64,000 nt of DNA from Halomonas sp. (GCF_017515565.1 NZ_JAFWFN010000038.1:30254-94253); one strand, 5' to 3'. Shown: positions 1-9,941, numbered from the stretch's first letter. A program made the numbers and translations. Notes: a model not told the origin generated them from the sequence alone.

Positions 1-90
1 CTGTATCCCTTTGATCAGGATGAGGAACTGCTGAGCGAGAAAATACGCTTTAGAGCCGTCTGGCAGGTAATGCAGATTAATGTCCATTAG
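1..90 (+). CDS. C-terminal end of an unidentified protein (partial)
   Basis: An open frame enters from the left edge and stops with TAG at 88-90, giving 29 residues ending [15 protein letters not shown]. It overlaps the ATG of the next gene by 11 bases, the spacing expected for translationally coupled genes, so it is probably the first gene of the same operon. In TorS-like systems the gene before the kinase often encodes a periplasmic binding protein, but the visible tail is too short to support that here. Not recognised. Confidence 0.5.
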   Translation: MYPFDQDEELLSEKIRFRAVWQVMQINVH

Positions 91-2326
91 CAGCCCTATT
101 GCCAATACGCCCCGCCTACTGCGCTACCCACGTCGCTTTAAGGTCGTCGCTATGATTACCGTGCTGCTGTTTGCGGGAGCACTGGTGGTTGCGGCACTGG
201 CTGCCTGGCGGCAAGATCACCTGACTCAAAGCCTGCGAGAAGATACAGCCTGGGTCGTGTACAAGCTGGACCGCGATGCGGTTCAGCTGCTTAATCACCT
301 GCTAGCCGCAACCCGCGGGCCCATTTCGCCAGCTGAGCAGGATGCGCTCAACTTACGCTTTGAGCTGCTTTATAGCCGCATAACCCTGCTAAATGAGGGT
401 GAGGTTAACTCGTTATTGCAAAATGTCAGGATGGCAAACGAGCTGCTTGACCAAATCCAGCAGCAGTTAGATACGCTGGACCCGATGCTTGAGCCTCACG
501 ATACGCTTGCCCAGCTGCCGATTACCAACCTGGAAACAGAGCTACAGGCGCTTACTCGGCTGACTGAACGCTTTGTGATCGCCATCAATGGCTACCTGGC
601 AGAATCCGCAACGGAAGAGCGTGCGCTGCTCAGCACGCTGTATAAAGCCTTGATGACACTGCTCATTGGAATGAGCTTAGCCGTACTGCTCGTGATTGGG
701 TTTCTGGTGCGTGAAATGCGCGAGAGCGCCGCTGCACGGCGTGAACAGGAGCAGTTAAGCCGTCAGTTGGAAGTCACCGCCAAACAGGCCCAAGCAGCCA
801 ACCATGCAAAATCTGATTTTCTAGCGATGGTCAGCCACGAGATTCGCACCCCGCTCAACGGTGTCATCGGCATGAGTGAGCTACTGCGTGAACCGGCAAG
901 CGCTGCCCAGGTTGAAGACTACGCTAGCACTATTCACGACAGCGCCAACCAGCTGTTGGCGATGATTAATGAAATACTCGATTTCTCTAAGATAGAAGCG
1001 GGTCACCTAACCCTTGAAACCTCACCCACGGCGGTAAAACCGCTGGTGGATAGCGTGATGGCGCTATTTGGACCTCGCGCCCAAGCGAAGGGGCTTCAAC
1101 TTGTGCTCGATATTGACCCTTTGGTACCCGCCTGGGTCATGATGGATGCAGGCAGGCTAAGGCAGATTTTGCTGAACCTGATTGCCAATGCGATCAAGTT
1201 TACTGACCACGGCAAGGTGATGCTGCGGCTTTATGCCACCGTTAACTATCTCTCGTTTGAGGTCAGCGATACCGGCTGTGGTTTAAGCCAAGAGCAACAG
1301 GCACTTCTGTTTGAACCTTTTCAGCAGGCAGATGAAACCGTGGCTCGCCGCTTTGGTGGCACCGGGCTGGGGCTTGCCATTTGCAAGCGCTTAAGTGAAG
1401 CCATGCAGGGGCGCTTAAGCGTGACCAGTGCGCCGGGCCAGGGGAGTACATTCTACTGCGAACTCCCTTTAGTGGAGGCCAGCCCGGTCAGTTCTCCGCT
1501 ACCTTCTGAGCCCACACGGGACTTTACCGGCACGTCGTTACTGCTGGTCGAAGATAACGCCGTGAACCGCAAAGTCGCTACTGGGTTGTTATCGCGTTTG
1601 GGCTGCGATGTAGTGTGCGCTGAAAATGGCCAGGATGCGCTGGAAATGATTAAGAGCCAGCAAGTGCATCTTATTTTTATGGATATTCAGTTGCCGGATA
1701 TGGATGGCCTTACCGTTACCCGTAAACTGCGTGAGGTGGGCGGTTGGCTTGCCCAGGTGCCCATTGTGGCAATGACCGCAGGTGGCGTTGAAGATGATCG
1801 ATCCCGCTACCTGTCAGCAGGCATGAATGACTACATCACCAAGCCGCTTTCACTGTTATCGTTGAGCAACGTTTTATCTCTGCAGCTATTCCCTTCGTCG
1901 CAGCGGCTGCCCCCGCTTGCCGCCTTCGCTACGCCCAGCGAAGGGCAAGCACTGCTTAATAGCGCAACGTTAAGTATGCTGCTGGGCTCTTTAGGGCAGG
2001 AGAGCCTTGCCCAGCTAATAATGCTCTACCATCAACAAGTAGACGACTACGCTGCGCAGCTTGGTGCGTATCTTTCTAGCTCCGGCACACTCTCTATCGC
2101 CCAGGCCCATCAAGTGGAGCGCTTAGCCCATCAGCTAAAGGGTGAATCGCTAAGCGTTGGTGCAGAACAATTGGCGGCCCAAGCGAAGCGGCTGGAGGCA
2201 TTAATGGCCCTTGAGACGCGTTCTTCCTGCCAAGTGGATGAAGCCTTTAGTGCATTACGCCAAAGCGTAGCGCGTACCCATACAGCCTTGGAGAAGTGGC
2301 GCCGTGACAGCTTCTCTAAAGCATAA
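80..2326 (+). CDS. Hybrid sensor histidine kinase with receiver and Hpt domains (TorS/ArcB-type layout)
   Basis: A 748-residue inner-membrane sensor. Two hydrophobic segments (about residues 21-42 and 184-208) flank a helical periplasmic region rich in Leu and Gln. Then come a dimerisation domain with phospho-acceptor His253 in [12 protein letters not shown], an ATPase domain (N box [15 protein letters not shown] boxes DTGCGL and GGTGLGLAI), a receiver with Asp535 in [10 protein letters not shown] and the conserved KP in YITKPL, and a C-terminal Hpt domain with His684 in AHQLKGES. The set allows a full His-Asp-His relay within one protein; the final output is probably a separate regulator, for which the NarL-type gene at 4875-5549 is the nearest candidate. 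The ATG at 80 overlaps the previous gene, and the FIST gene begins inside its 3' end, so the three sensor genes look like one operon. The ligand is unknown. Confidence 0.9.
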   Translation: MSISSPIANTPRLLRYPRRFKVVAMITVLLFAGALVVAALAAWRQDHLTQSLREDTAWVVYKLDRDAVQLLNHLLAATRGPISPAEQDALNLRFELLYSRITLLNEGEVNSLLQNVRMANELLDQIQQQLDTLDPMLEPHDTLAQLPITNLETELQALTRLTERFVIAINGYLAESATEERALLSTLYKALMTLLIGMSLAVLLVIGFLVREMRESAAARREQEQLSRQLEVTAKQAQAANHAKSDFLAMVSHEIRTPLNGVIGMSELLREPASAAQVEDYASTIHDSANQLLAMINEILDFSKIEAGHLTLETSPTAVKPLVDSVMALFGPRAQAKGLQLVLDIDPLVPAWVMMDAGRLRQILLNLIANAIKFTDHGKVMLRLYATVNYLSFEVSDTGCGLSQEQQALLFEPFQQADETVARRFGGTGLGLAICKRLSEAMQGRLSVTSAPGQGSTFYCELPLVEASPVSSPLPSEPTRDFTGTSLLLVEDNAVNRKVATGLLSRLGCDVVCAENGQDALEMIKSQQVHLIFMDIQLPDMDGLTVTRKLREVGGWLAQVPIVAMTAGGVEDDRSRYLSAGMNDYITKPLSLLSLSNVLSLQLFPSSQRLPPLAAFATPSEGQALLNSATLSMLLGSLGQESLAQLIMLYHQQVDDYAAQLGAYLSSSGTLSIAQAHQVERLAHQLKGESLSVGAEQLAAQAKRLEALMALETRSSCQVDEAFSALRQSVARTHTALEKWRRDSFSKA

Positions 2327-3467
2327 CGGGCTATTAACCGCTGCCAGCAATCATCCCGAGCCAGGCCAGGCAGCCAGGGAGCTGGCCCAAGCGCTACGCC
2401 ACGAACAGCTTGGGTTTGTACTGTTTTTTTGCAGCGCAGAGTACCCGCTAGATGCCTTAGCCGACGCACTGGGTGATGCGTTTGGTAATGTGCCAATGAG
2501 CGGCTGTACCACTGCCGGTGAGATTACCCCCCAGGGGTATGATCGCGGCTCCATTGTGGCGATCGGGTTTGATCGGCGGGTATTCGCGGTGGAAACGGCG
2601 CTGATTGATGACCTTGAACATTTTGACCTCAGCCGTGCACAGCCGTTGGTGGATGCCTTATTAGAGCGCTGCCGTCAGCAGGCTTTGGCGCCCATCAATG
2701 AGCACAGCTTCGCGCTTACCCTACTCGATGGATTGTCCAGCCGTGAAGAGCAGGTGCTGGCAACGCTGGATGCAGCGCTGGGGCGTATTCCCAGTTTTGG
2801 TGGCTCGGCGGGGGATGACAACCATCTAACGCACACCCATGTGTATGCTAATGGGCACTTTCACACCCGTGCCGCTGTGGTGGTCATGCTCAATACCCGA
2901 CTACCGTTTGAGGTGTTTTCGAGCCATCACCTCGTCCCCCTTGCTCATAAGCTAGTGGTCACTAATGCTGACCGGCAGCAGCGTCGCGTATTAGAGCTTA
3001 ATGGGCTACCCGCCGCTGAGGTATATGCGGCCCTAGTAGGCTGCCGTGTTGATGCGCTGACCCCCCACGTATTTGCCCAGCATCCCCTTGCCGTTCACCT
3101 TGGCGGTCAGCACTATATTCGCTCTATTCAGCGGGTTAACGAGGATAGCAGCCTGAGCTTTTACTGCGCGGTTGAGAACGGCATTGTGCTCACTGCAATG
3201 CGGCCAGCCCCACTGCTAGAAGACCTAAATGCGATGCTGCTAGGCGTGCGTAAGCGCCTAGGCGATACCGCCACTATTATCGGCTGCGACTGTTTTCTGC
3301 GCCGCATGGCGCTGGAGTCCCTGCAGCAAATTGACCCAGCATCGGCGCTGCTGCGACAGGCGCGGGTCGTTGGGTTTAATACCTACGGCGAACAGCATCA
3401 CGGTATGCACGTTAATCAAACCTTTACGGGGGTGGCGTTTGGCGCTCTTCCAACTAGCGGCGGATAA
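2304..3467 (+). CDS. FIST N/C domain signal-sensing protein
   Basis: A 387-residue soluble protein with the FIST family layout: an N-terminal FIST domain ([10 protein letters not shown], then [19 protein letters not shown] near residues 70-90, and FGGSAGDD near 165-172) and a FIST_C domain in the second half ([11 protein letters not shown], then [21 protein letters not shown] at the end). FIST domains are proposed to bind small ligands such as amino acids and are usually linked to signalling outputs. It begins with GTG at 2304, overlapping the preceding kinase by 23 bases, and its end overlaps the next kinase gene. In related bacteria a FIST protein commonly sits directly before the NahK/ErcS-type kinase, as here; I infer it delivers the signal to that kinase. 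Confidence 0.88.
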   Translation: MTASLKHNGLLTAASNHPEPGQAARELAQALRHEQLGFVLFFCSAEYPLDALADALGDAFGNVPMSGCTTAGEITPQGYDRGSIVAIGFDRRVFAVETALIDDLEHFDLSRAQPLVDALLERCRQQALAPINEHSFALTLLDGLSSREEQVLATLDAALGRIPSFGGSAGDDNHLTHTHVYANGHFHTRAAVVVMLNTRLPFEVFSSHHLVPLAHKLVVTNADRQQRRVLELNGLPAAEVYAALVGCRVDALTPHVFAQHPLAVHLGGQHYIRSIQRVNEDSSLSFYCAVENGIVLTAMRPAPLLEDLNAMLLGVRKRLGDTATIIGCDCFLRRMALESLQQIDPASALLRQARVVGFNTYGEQHHGMHVNQTFTGVAFGALPTSGG

Positions 3468-4869
3468 CGACGAAACAGCTGATAACGCTGCACTACGCGA
3501 AGAAAACCGGCGCCTGCGCAAAGTCTGCCAAGCGCTGATGGAGCGGGTAGAGTCGGGCGGTAGCCCTAACGGCGCGCCTTATGCAGCGTTTGAACGCTCG
3601 GTATTGTTGGCTGAACAAGTGCGTGAGCGCACCGATGCGCTGCATCGCACGTTGGATGAGCTCAGCCAAGTGAATGCCCGGCTGTTAGCCGCGAATGCCG
3701 AAGCGGAAGCCGCCAACCTTTCTAAAACCAAATTTTTAGCCGCCGTAAGCCACGATTTACTACAGCCCTTAAATGCCGCTCGATTATTTGCCAGCGCTTT
3801 GGAAACCCATGCGTTGCCGGACGCCTCCCAAGCCTTAGTGGGGAATATTGGTCGCTCGCTTAAGGATGTGGAAGGGCTGCTTGGCACGCTGGTGGATATT
3901 TCCCGTCTGGATGCGGGTGTGTTGCATGCTGATAAAGCGCCCTTTGCGGTTAGCACGCTGCTGGATGCGCTTGCAGAGGAGTATAAGCAGGTGGCGGCGG
4001 TACGTGGCCTTACTCTGCACTATGTGCCCTCCAGCGTATTGGTAACGTCTGACTTAGCGCTGTTAGCGCGAGTAGTGCGTAACTTTCTGAGCAATGCCGT
4101 GCGCTACACCGAACACGGCCACCTGCTGCTAGGCTGTCGCCGACGCGCGGACGGTCTGGAAATTGTCGTAGGTGATACGGGCCCAGGCATCCCCGAGCCA
4201 CAGCGCCAGGCGATTTTTCTTGAGTTTCGCCGCGCTAACCAACCCCAGGGGCAGCATAGCCGTGGGCTTGGGTTGGGCCTAGCGATTGTTGACCGTATCA
4301 GCACGATGCTGGAGCACCCGGTGACACTTACCTCAACGCTTTCGTGCGGGTCGCTGTTTTCCATTCTGGTGCCTTACGCGCCTAATGATTTTGAAAACAG
4401 TACTTCTAAAAACAGTACTTCTGAAAATAGCACTACTGGAAACAGCGCTGAACGAAAAGCCCGGGAGCAGTTACGCAGCGCGTGGGAGTATGACCCGCTG
4501 CAGGGCTGTGTCGTGTGGGTCATTGACGATGACCCAGCCATTATTGAAGGCATGCAGGCACTGTTAGGTAGTTGGGGGTGTCGGGTGCGGGCAGCTGCAA
4601 CGGTAAGCGCCCTTGAGGCGGCGAGCGACGGCGAATGCCCAGCGGTGCTGCTAGTGGATTACCACCTGGGGGAGCACCGTGAAAACGGGATTGATTTAGC
4701 CTCTCGTTTGCGGCGGCGTTACCCAGGCCTTGCGACGGTGGTGATAACCGCCAACCACGAAGCCGCAGTAAAGCGTGCCACCCGGGAAGCGGGTATGCAC
4801 TGCCTACTGAAACCGCTTAAGCCGCTGCGCTTAAAGATGTTGCTGGGCACGCTACTCGATAGCCATTAA
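3439..4869 (+). CDS. NahK/ErcS-family hybrid sensor kinase/response regulator
   Basis: A cytoplasmic hybrid kinase of about 476 residues with no membrane segment. Order: a short coiled N-terminus (LREENRRLRKVCQALMERV), a coiled coil, a dimerisation domain with His105 in AVSHDLLQPLNAARL (the QPLN signature typical of NahK/ErcS), an ATPase domain (RNFLSNAVRYT, DTGPGI, GLGLGLAIV), a low-complexity NST linker, and a receiver with Asp407 in LLVDYHLG. I place the start at TTG 3439, which overlaps the FIST gene by 29 bases and gives the usual family N-terminus; the open frame extends upstream to 3331, but that would overlap FIST by 137 bases with an un-family-like sequence. ErcS' kinases in Pseudomonas act with the regulator ErdR on ethanol-oxidation genes including exaC; the same neighbours occur here. 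The start is the main uncertainty. Confidence 0.85.
   Translation: MALFQLAADNDETADNAALREENRRLRKVCQALMERVESGGSPNGAPYAAFERSVLLAEQVRERTDALHRTLDELSQVNARLLAANAEAEAANLSKTKFLAAVSHDLLQPLNAARLFASALETHALPDASQALVGNIGRSLKDVEGLLGTLVDISRLDAGVLHADKAPFAVSTLLDALAEEYKQVAAVRGLTLHYVPSSVLVTSDLALLARVVRNFLSNAVRYTEHGHLLLGCRRRADGLEIVVGDTGPGIPEPQRQAIFLEFRRANQPQGQHSRGLGLGLAIVDRISTMLEHPVTLTSTLSCGSLFSILVPYAPNDFENSTSKNSTSENSTTGNSAERKAREQLRSAWEYDPLQGCVVWVIDDDPAIIEGMQALLGSWGCRVRAAATVSALEAASDGECPAVLLVDYHLGEHRENGIDLASRLRRRYPGLATVVITANHEAAVKRATREAGMHCLLKPLKPLRLKMLLGTLLDSH
4396..4455 (+). repeat. Four 15-bp tandem repeats coding an N-S-x-x-x linker
   Basis: Four in-phase 15-base units (AACAGTACTTCTAAA, AACAGTACTTCTGAA, AATAGCACTACTGGA, AACAGCGCTGAACGA) encode NSTSK, NSTSE, NSTTG and NSAER. 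They lie in the linker between the kinase and receiver domains, where length variation is tolerated. The same codon pattern recurs at 25352-25471 in an unrelated gene. Confidence 0.8.
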
Positions 4870-4874
4870 CAGGC

Positions 4875-5549
4875 TTATCGCTTGGCGAAGGCGCCAACAC
4901 CCTCGTCGCTGGCAATTACGATGGCGTGAACCCGGCTCGTCGCACCAAGTTTGCGTAAAATCGCCGACACATGGGTTTTGACCGTGGTTTCGGCAATCGA
5001 TAGCTCCCGAGCGATCTGCTTGTTAGACATACCCTGGGCCATGCAGCGCAGCACGTCCTGCTGTTTACCGGTTAAGCGTGCTAGCCGCGTTTGCCTCTCT
5101 TCTGCCTTGGCTTCTGAGCCGGGCGGGCGCGGCACGCTTGGTGGCGGCGGGCGGCGCATAACATCAGCGGGCAGGTAGAGCTGGCCCTGGAGTATTTGGG
5201 TTAACGCCGCCAGCAGCTGTTCTCTGGGCGTTGACTTCGGAATATAGCCCACCGCACCCAGCGCAATGGCGTCCAGTACCAGTTGGCGCTCCTGGTGCGC
5301 AGAAACAATCGCAACGGGTAGCCATGGGCAGGTTTCTCGCAGAGTTTTCAATCCCGCCAAGCCTTCGGTATCGGGCAGGCTCAAATCAAGCAGCAGCAAA
5401 TCCAGCCCCTCATGAGCCTCAATGCACTGCATCGCCGCTGCCAGGCTGTCGGCTTCCAGCAGTTGGGTATCGGTTAATCCAGCGCCCACCACCGCCTGTA
5501 GCGCATCGCGGAACAGCGGGTGGTCATCTGCCACTAATAGCGAGTACAT
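4875..5549 (-). CDS. NarL/LuxR-family response regulator (ErdR/AgmR-like)
   Basis: A 224-residue regulator: an N-terminal receiver ([14 protein letters not shown], phospho-acceptor Asp in [12 protein letters not shown], switch Ser in AIVSAHQ, Lys in GYIPKS) joined by a Pro/Arg linker to a C-terminal LuxR-type helix-turn-helix ([19 protein letters not shown], then [19 protein letters not shown]). I start it at ATG 5549 because AGGAG lies 6 bases upstream; an in-frame TTG 15 bases earlier would overlap that ribosome binding site. It converges on the ErcS-type kinase and is divergent from exaC, with about 117 bases between starts. The arrangement matches ErdR-type control of exaC in Pseudomonas, so it is the likely direct activator of exaC; this is inference from context. 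Confidence 0.9.
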   Translation of the reverse strand: MYSLLVADDHPLFRDALQAVVGAGLTDTQLLEADSLAAAMQCIEAHEGLDLLLLDLSLPDTEGLAGLKTLRETCPWLPVAIVSAHQERQLVLDAIALGAVGYIPKSTPREQLLAALTQILQGQLYLPADVMRRPPPPSVPRPPGSEAKAEERQTRLARLTGKQQDVLRCMAQGMSNKQIARELSIAETTVKTHVSAILRKLGATSRVHAIVIASDEGVGAFAKR

Positions 5550-5666
5550 GGCGTCTCCTACCAAGGGATGAGGGTGCGTCCTGCCATCGGGCTATATCGA
5601 GAATGGCCTGTGTGTTCAACACTGGGTAGGCACCTTTTAATAATCATAATACTCAGGAGCTTTACG

Positions 5667-7187
5667 ATGATCTACGCCAACCCAGGTGATGCCGGTTCCG
5701 TTGTGTCGTTTGAAAAACGATACGGAAACTATATTGGCGGTGAGTTTGTTCCCCCCGTCAACGGCCAATACTTCGATAATATTAGCCCCGTTAACGGCCA
5801 AGTGTTTTGCGAAATTCCCCGCTCTAGCGCTGAAGATATTGAAAAAGCGCTGGATGCAGCCCACAAAGCAGCGCCCGCCTGGGGTAAAACCTCCGTTCAA
5901 GAGCGCAGTAATACGCTACTCAAAATTGCCGACCGACTAGAGCAAAACCTGGAAATGCTCGCCGTGGCGGAAACCTGGGACAACGGTAAAGCAGTGCGCG
6001 AAACGCTGAATGCCGATATTCCCCTCGCCATTGACCACTTCCGCTATTTTGCCGGCTGCCTACGCTCCCAGGAAGGTACCGCCGCAGATATTGATGCTAA
6101 CACCGTGGCCTACCACTTCCATGAACCGTTGGGTGTCGTAGGGCAAATTATTCCCTGGAACTTCCCGATTTTAATGGCCGCCTGGAAGCTTGGCCCCGCG
6201 CTTGCTGCCGGTAACTGCGTGATACTGAAGCCGGCTGAGCAAACCCCTGTTTCCATTTTGAAGGTGATGGAAGTCATCGGCGACCTGCTGCCGCCAGGGG
6301 TGTTGAACATTGTTAACGGCTTTGGCGCTGAGGCAGGGCAAGCGCTGGCTAGCAGTAAGCGGATTGCCAAAATTGCCTTTACGGGCTCAACCCCCGTTGG
6401 CTCGCATATTCTTAAATGCGCCGCGGAAAATATTATTCCCTCTACCGTCGAGCTAGGCGGCAAATCACCCAATATCTACTTCGCTGACATTATGAACGCC
6501 GAGCCGACGTTTATTGATAAAGCGGTAGAAGGCCTGGTGTTAGCGTTCTTCAACCAGGGTGAAGTGTGTACTTGCCCCTCACGCGCGCTTATTCAGGAGA
6601 GCATGTACGACGAGTTTATGGCCAAGGTCATTGAGCGCACCAAGACCATTAAACGCGGTAATCCGCTAGATACCGATGTGCAGGTGGGCGCTCAGGCCTC
6701 CCAAGAGCAGTTCGATAAAATCATGTCCTACATGGATATCGCCCGTGATGAAGGTGCGGAGTTCCTCTCCGGTGGCGATAAAGAGACCCTGGACGACAGC
6801 ATCAACGGTGGCTACTACATTCAGCCCACGCTGTTGAAGGGCAACAACCAGATGCGTATTTTCCAGGAGGAGATCTTTGGCCCGGTCGTCGCGGTTACTA
6901 CTTTCAAAGACGAAGAGGAAGCGCTGGCCATCGCCAATGACACCGAGTTTGGCTTGGGCGCAGGCGTTTGGAGTCGTGATATCAACGTCGCCTTCCGCAT
7001 GGGCCGGGGTATTCAAGCGGGCCGCGTGTGGACCAACTGCTACCACCAGTACCCCGCCCACGCTGCCTTTGGCGGCTACAAGAAATCCGGCGTTGGCCGT
7101 GAAACCCACAAAATGGCACTTGAGCACTACCAGCAAACCAAAAACCTGCTGGTAAGCTACGATATCAACCCGCTTGGGTTCTTTTAA
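5667..7187 (+). CDS. exaC: NAD+-dependent acetaldehyde dehydrogenase ExaC
   Basis: A 506-residue cytosolic aldehyde dehydrogenase that would oxidise acetaldehyde (and related aldehydes) to the acid, the second step of ethanol oxidation. The ALDH signatures are present: the NAD-binding region IIPWNFP, the general-base Glu262 in ELGGKSPN, and catalytic Cys301 in [11 protein letters not shown], followed by EEIFGPVV. The length and the N-terminus [21 protein letters not shown] fit the ExaC/AldB group. The start is ATG 5667, with AGGAGC 8 bases upstream; the frame is open back to 5568 but that part lies in the promoter region shared with the divergent regulator. A hairpin follows the stop. No alcohol dehydrogenase is adjacent. 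Confidence 0.95.
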   Translation: MIYANPGDAGSVVSFEKRYGNYIGGEFVPPVNGQYFDNISPVNGQVFCEIPRSSAEDIEKALDAAHKAAPAWGKTSVQERSNTLLKIADRLEQNLEMLAVAETWDNGKAVRETLNADIPLAIDHFRYFAGCLRSQEGTAADIDANTVAYHFHEPLGVVGQIIPWNFPILMAAWKLGPALAAGNCVILKPAEQTPVSILKVMEVIGDLLPPGVLNIVNGFGAEAGQALASSKRIAKIAFTGSTPVGSHILKCAAENIIPSTVELGGKSPNIYFADIMNAEPTFIDKAVEGLVLAFFNQGEVCTCPSRALIQESMYDEFMAKVIERTKTIKRGNPLDTDVQVGAQASQEQFDKIMSYMDIARDEGAEFLSGGDKETLDDSINGGYYIQPTLLKGNNQMRIFQEEIFGPVVAVTTFKDEEEALAIANDTEFGLGAGVWSRDINVAFRMGRGIQAGRVWTNCYHQYPAHAAFGGYKKSGVGRETHKMALEHYQQTKNLLVSYDINPLGFF

Positions 7188-7199
7188 ACGCGCCCACTT

Positions 7200-7224
7200 C
7201 CGCTCAGGCCAAGGGCCTGAGCGG
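7200..7224 (+). terminator. Hairpin after exaC
   Basis: CCGCTCAGGCC and GGCCTGAGCGG form a perfect 11-bp stem around AAG, 12 bases after the exaC stop. The T tail is weak (AGTTATTT), so termination may be partial or assisted. Confidence 0.7.
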
Positions 7225-7342
7225 AGTTATTTGCCTCTCTCCATCTTTTGTTTGCTTTCTCCCGCCTGTTTTTACACGTTCTTCCTACACGCCTGCGGCG
7301 CTTTGCTGCATCATGACGCTTTTACCTACAGCAAGGCGGATC

Positions 7343-7957
7343 ATGAGCGATATCGAAGCACCGGATTTACACCAGCAGCGGCTACTTCACGTGGTGGAAC
7401 GGCTGCGCGCCAGCGGTGCTCGGAAAGTACTGGACCTAGGGTGTGGTTCAGGTGGGCTATTGCAGTATCTACTCCACCAGCCCCAGTTCGAGAAACTGGT
7501 AGGCCTTGAGTTAAGCGGCGAGCTATTGGCCCAAGCCAAGTTTCGTCTGGGGCAGCTGCCGCAGGCAGGCCACGGGCGCTTAGAACTGATATGCGGCTCC
7601 TACACGGAACATCATCCAAGCCTTACGGGGTTCACGGGCGCGGCCATGGTGGAGACCATTGAGCATATTCCGCCTGAGCGGTTATCCACGGTGGAGCAGG
7701 GCGTGTTTGGCGGATTACGTCCCGAATACTTGGTAATGACGACACCTAACAGTGAATACAACCCGCTGTTTGATTTAGCAGACGGCGAATTTCGTGACCC
7801 TGACCACAAGTTTGAATGGTCACGGGATCGCTTTCGTGACTGGGCGCAGGGCGTGGCGCGTCGTAACGGTTATCGCGTGCGCTTCGGTGGGATTGGAGAG
7901 TGGCATTCCCACCTCGGGCAGCCCACCCAGCTTGCTGCTTTCGAACGGTACCTATAA
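7343..7957 (+). CDS. Hen1-like 3'-terminal RNA ribose 2'-O-methyltransferase (stand-alone)
   Basis: A 204-residue SAM-dependent methyltransferase. Motif I is VLDLGCGSGGLL (residues 29-40). The Hen1 metal-binding signature follows: E104-x-x-E107-H108 in VETIEHIPPERL, TTPNSEYN (133-140), and H155 in RDPDHKFEWSRDRF. Bacterial Hen1 methylates the 2'-OH at the 3' end of cleaved RNA so that repaired tRNA resists a second cut; it normally works with the Pnkp kinase-phosphatase-ligase encoded next door. Here the protein is only the methyltransferase domain, and no pnkp gene lies nearby: its neighbours are exaC and a SulP carrier. I choose ATG 7343 (AAGG upstream) over 7313. Family assignment is firm from the metal ligands; the substrate is inferred. 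Confidence 0.82.
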   Translation: MSDIEAPDLHQQRLLHVVERLRASGARKVLDLGCGSGGLLQYLLHQPQFEKLVGLELSGELLAQAKFRLGQLPQAGHGRLELICGSYTEHHPSLTGFTGAAMVETIEHIPPERLSTVEQGVFGGLRPEYLVMTTPNSEYNPLFDLADGEFRDPDHKFEWSRDRFRDWAQGVARRNGYRVRFGGIGEWHSHLGQPTQLAAFERYL

Positions 7958-7958
7958 A

Positions 7959-7978
7959 TCCCAGTTGAATGACTGGGA
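7959..7978. terminator. Short hairpin between convergent genes
   Basis: TCCCAGT and ACTGGGA (7-bp stem, 6-base loop) lie just after the hen1-like stop. On the minus strand the stem is followed by TTTATA, so it might serve the converging SulP gene 66 bases away. Weak. Confidence 0.35.
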
Positions 7979-8044
7979 AAACAAGAGCCGCTCGTCAATG
8001 CTGTCTGAGTCCATATAGCGACATAGTCGACTGAGGTGGTTCGA

Positions 8045-9793
8045 TTAAATTCCTTGGGCAATGCTGCTGCCTAACCAGCGGCGCACCATGCGTTGGGCAT
8101 GCGCAAGATTGCTCACTATTGCCAGTTTGCCTGCTTCGCGTTTAATGCCTGAGCGCTTTATCTTTAGCGCTATGCGCGGTGGAAGCCCAACAAAGATAAC
8201 GCCTACACCTTGCTCGCCCAGCTCCCGGCGCAGCGTGTCCAGCGCTACCATGGCGGTGGTATCCAAACTCGGCACCTCGCGCATATCCAGAACGACAACC
8301 CGCACGCTGTGATCAATCACCCGCAGCGTGGTAATGGCTTTTTCCGCTGCGCCGAAAAACAGCGGGCCACTAACTTTATAGAGCGCCACTTCGGGTGGGA
8401 AGTGTTCGCCGGTGTCGGGTGCAGCCAAGCGCTGGGTATGAGTCAGCTGTGCCATACGGCGAATAAATAGCGCCGCGGCCAGACCAATCCCCACAGCCAC
8501 GGCGATGACCATGTCAAAAACCACCGTGAGCGCAAAGCAGATCACCAATACCCATACATCGCTAGCGGGGGCACTTTTCAACGTATGAACGAAATGGCGG
8601 GCTTCGCTCATGTTCCAGGCAATGATGAACAGTAGGGCAGCCAAAGCTGCCATGGGCACATACCCAAGAACGCCTGCTAGTGCCACCACTGCAAGCAAGA
8701 CCACCAACGAATGCACTACCGCAGCGATAGGTGAGAAAGCGCCACTTTTGATATTGGTCGCCGTCCTGGCAAGGGCCGCTGTGGCGGTAATGCCGCCAAA
8801 AAAGGGCACTACCAAATTGCCCAGCCCCTGGCCAATCAGCTCAGCGTTAGGATCATGCCGAGTGCGGGTTAATCCATCTGCTACCACGGCACACAGCAGC
8901 GACTCAATCGCTGCTAGTAGCGCAATCGCCAATGCTGGGCCAAGCAGCGCTTGAATTAGTGCGAAGTTGATATCAAGCGGAGCGCCATCTGCGCCAGGAA
9001 AATGCCACGGTGCGGTAAAGCTAGGTGCGAAGGGCGGAATGCCGCTGCCGCTTTGCCCATCGAGCTCCCAACTAAAGCGTGAGGCGATGGTATCGACCTC
9101 AATGCCACCCAACAGCAGCAGCGTGGCGGCTAGAGTACCCACTGCCAAGCCAACCAACGGAGCTGGAACCGGCGTTTTTAAACGTGGCCAAATCAACAGC
9201 GCTGCCAAGGTAATAAGCCCGATACCGACCTCTGCCAGAGACAGGCTGGGCAGCGCTTGACCAATCAGCATAAGGTTATGCAGCGTGCTCTCACCTAACT
9301 CCACCCCGGCTAAGCCGAGAAAGTCAGGCAGCTGTAGCAGTGCAATCACCACACCAATGCCCGCCGTAAAACCAAGTATTACGGGATAGGGTACGTACTG
9401 AATCAGACTGCCCAGCCTTGATAGCCCTAGCGCGACCAAAATAGCGCCCGCCATGAACGTGGCAATTAGTAGGCCACCTAAACCGTGGTTGGCAACAATA
9501 GGGAAGAGGATAACCACAAAGGCGGCGGTGGGGCCGGAGATATTAAACCGTGAACCGCCGGTTAGCGCGATAACAGCACCTGCTACGATAGCGGTGTAAA
9601 GCCCATGTTGGGGGGGAACACCAGTGGCAATTGCCAGCGCCATAGAAAGCGGTACCGCCACCACGCCAATGGTCAGCCCTGCCATTACATCGCGTTTGAG
9701 TTTGCTAAGGGAGTATCCCTCGCGCCACGTGCTCAATAGCGCACTGCCTGGCAGTGGGAAGACGTAACCCGAAGGACGATGCTCTCGGGACAT
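8045..9793 (-). CDS. dauA: SulP-family anion/C4-dicarboxylate transporter (DauA-like) with STAS domain
   Basis: A 582-residue inner-membrane carrier. The N-terminal two thirds hold the SulP transmembrane core, with the family signature AIATGVPPQHGLYTAIVAGA near residues 55-75 and ISGPTAAFVVILFPI near 88-102, plus NAELIGQGLGNLVVPFFGG in the middle. The last 130 residues form a cytoplasmic STAS domain (VYKVSGPLFFGAAEKAI in the first strand, VVLDMREVPSLDTTAMVALDTL in the core helix region). The sequence closely follows E. coli DauA, which moves succinate and other C4-dicarboxylates at acidic pH; other SulP members move sulfate or bicarbonate, so the substrate is not certain. GGAGG lies 8 bases before the ATG at 9793. 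It lies downstream of betT on the same strand but is separated from it by a strong terminator. Confidence 0.88.
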   Translation of the reverse strand: MSREHRPSGYVFPLPGSALLSTWREGYSLSKLKRDVMAGLTIGVVAVPLSMALAIATGVPPQHGLYTAIVAGAVIALTGGSRFNISGPTAAFVVILFPIVANHGLGGLLIATFMAGAILVALGLSRLGSLIQYVPYPVILGFTAGIGVVIALLQLPDFLGLAGVELGESTLHNLMLIGQALPSLSLAEVGIGLITLAALLIWPRLKTPVPAPLVGLAVGTLAATLLLLGGIEVDTIASRFSWELDGQSGSGIPPFAPSFTAPWHFPGADGAPLDINFALIQALLGPALAIALLAAIESLLCAVVADGLTRTRHDPNAELIGQGLGNLVVPFFGGITATAALARTATNIKSGAFSPIAAVVHSLVVLLAVVALAGVLGYVPMAALAALLFIIAWNMSEARHFVHTLKSAPASDVWVLVICFALTVVFDMVIAVAVGIGLAAALFIRRMAQLTHTQRLAAPDTGEHFPPEVALYKVSGPLFFGAAEKAITTLRVIDHSVRVVVLDMREVPSLDTTAMVALDTLRRELGEQGVGVIFVGLPPRIALKIKRSGIKREAGKLAIVSNLAHAQRMVRRWLGSSIAQGI

Positions 9794-9892
9794 GTGGTTA
9801 GCCTCCTAAGTGATCACGCAAAGAAGCCATAAAGCTACGCCTGCACTGAAAACTGCACAACAAGGCGTTAGTCTTGAGTAAACGCTGGGCAT

Positions 9893-9926
9893 AAAAAATC
9901 CCGGCTCAAATTGGCCGGGATTTTTT
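9893..9926 (-). terminator. Rho-independent terminator after betT
   Basis: AAAAAATCCCGGC and GCCGGGATTTTTT form a 13-bp stem with an 8-base loop, with A and T runs on both sides, so it can act on either strand. It lies directly after the betT stop (9942) and separates betT from the SulP gene. Confidence 0.92.
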
Positions 9927-9941
9927 ACTTACGTCTGTTGC

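Noticed and set aside
3331-3438. Longer start for the ErcS-type kinase
   Set aside because: It would overlap the FIST gene by 137 bases and encodes a Cys/Arg-rich stretch unlike the family; TTG 3439 fits better.
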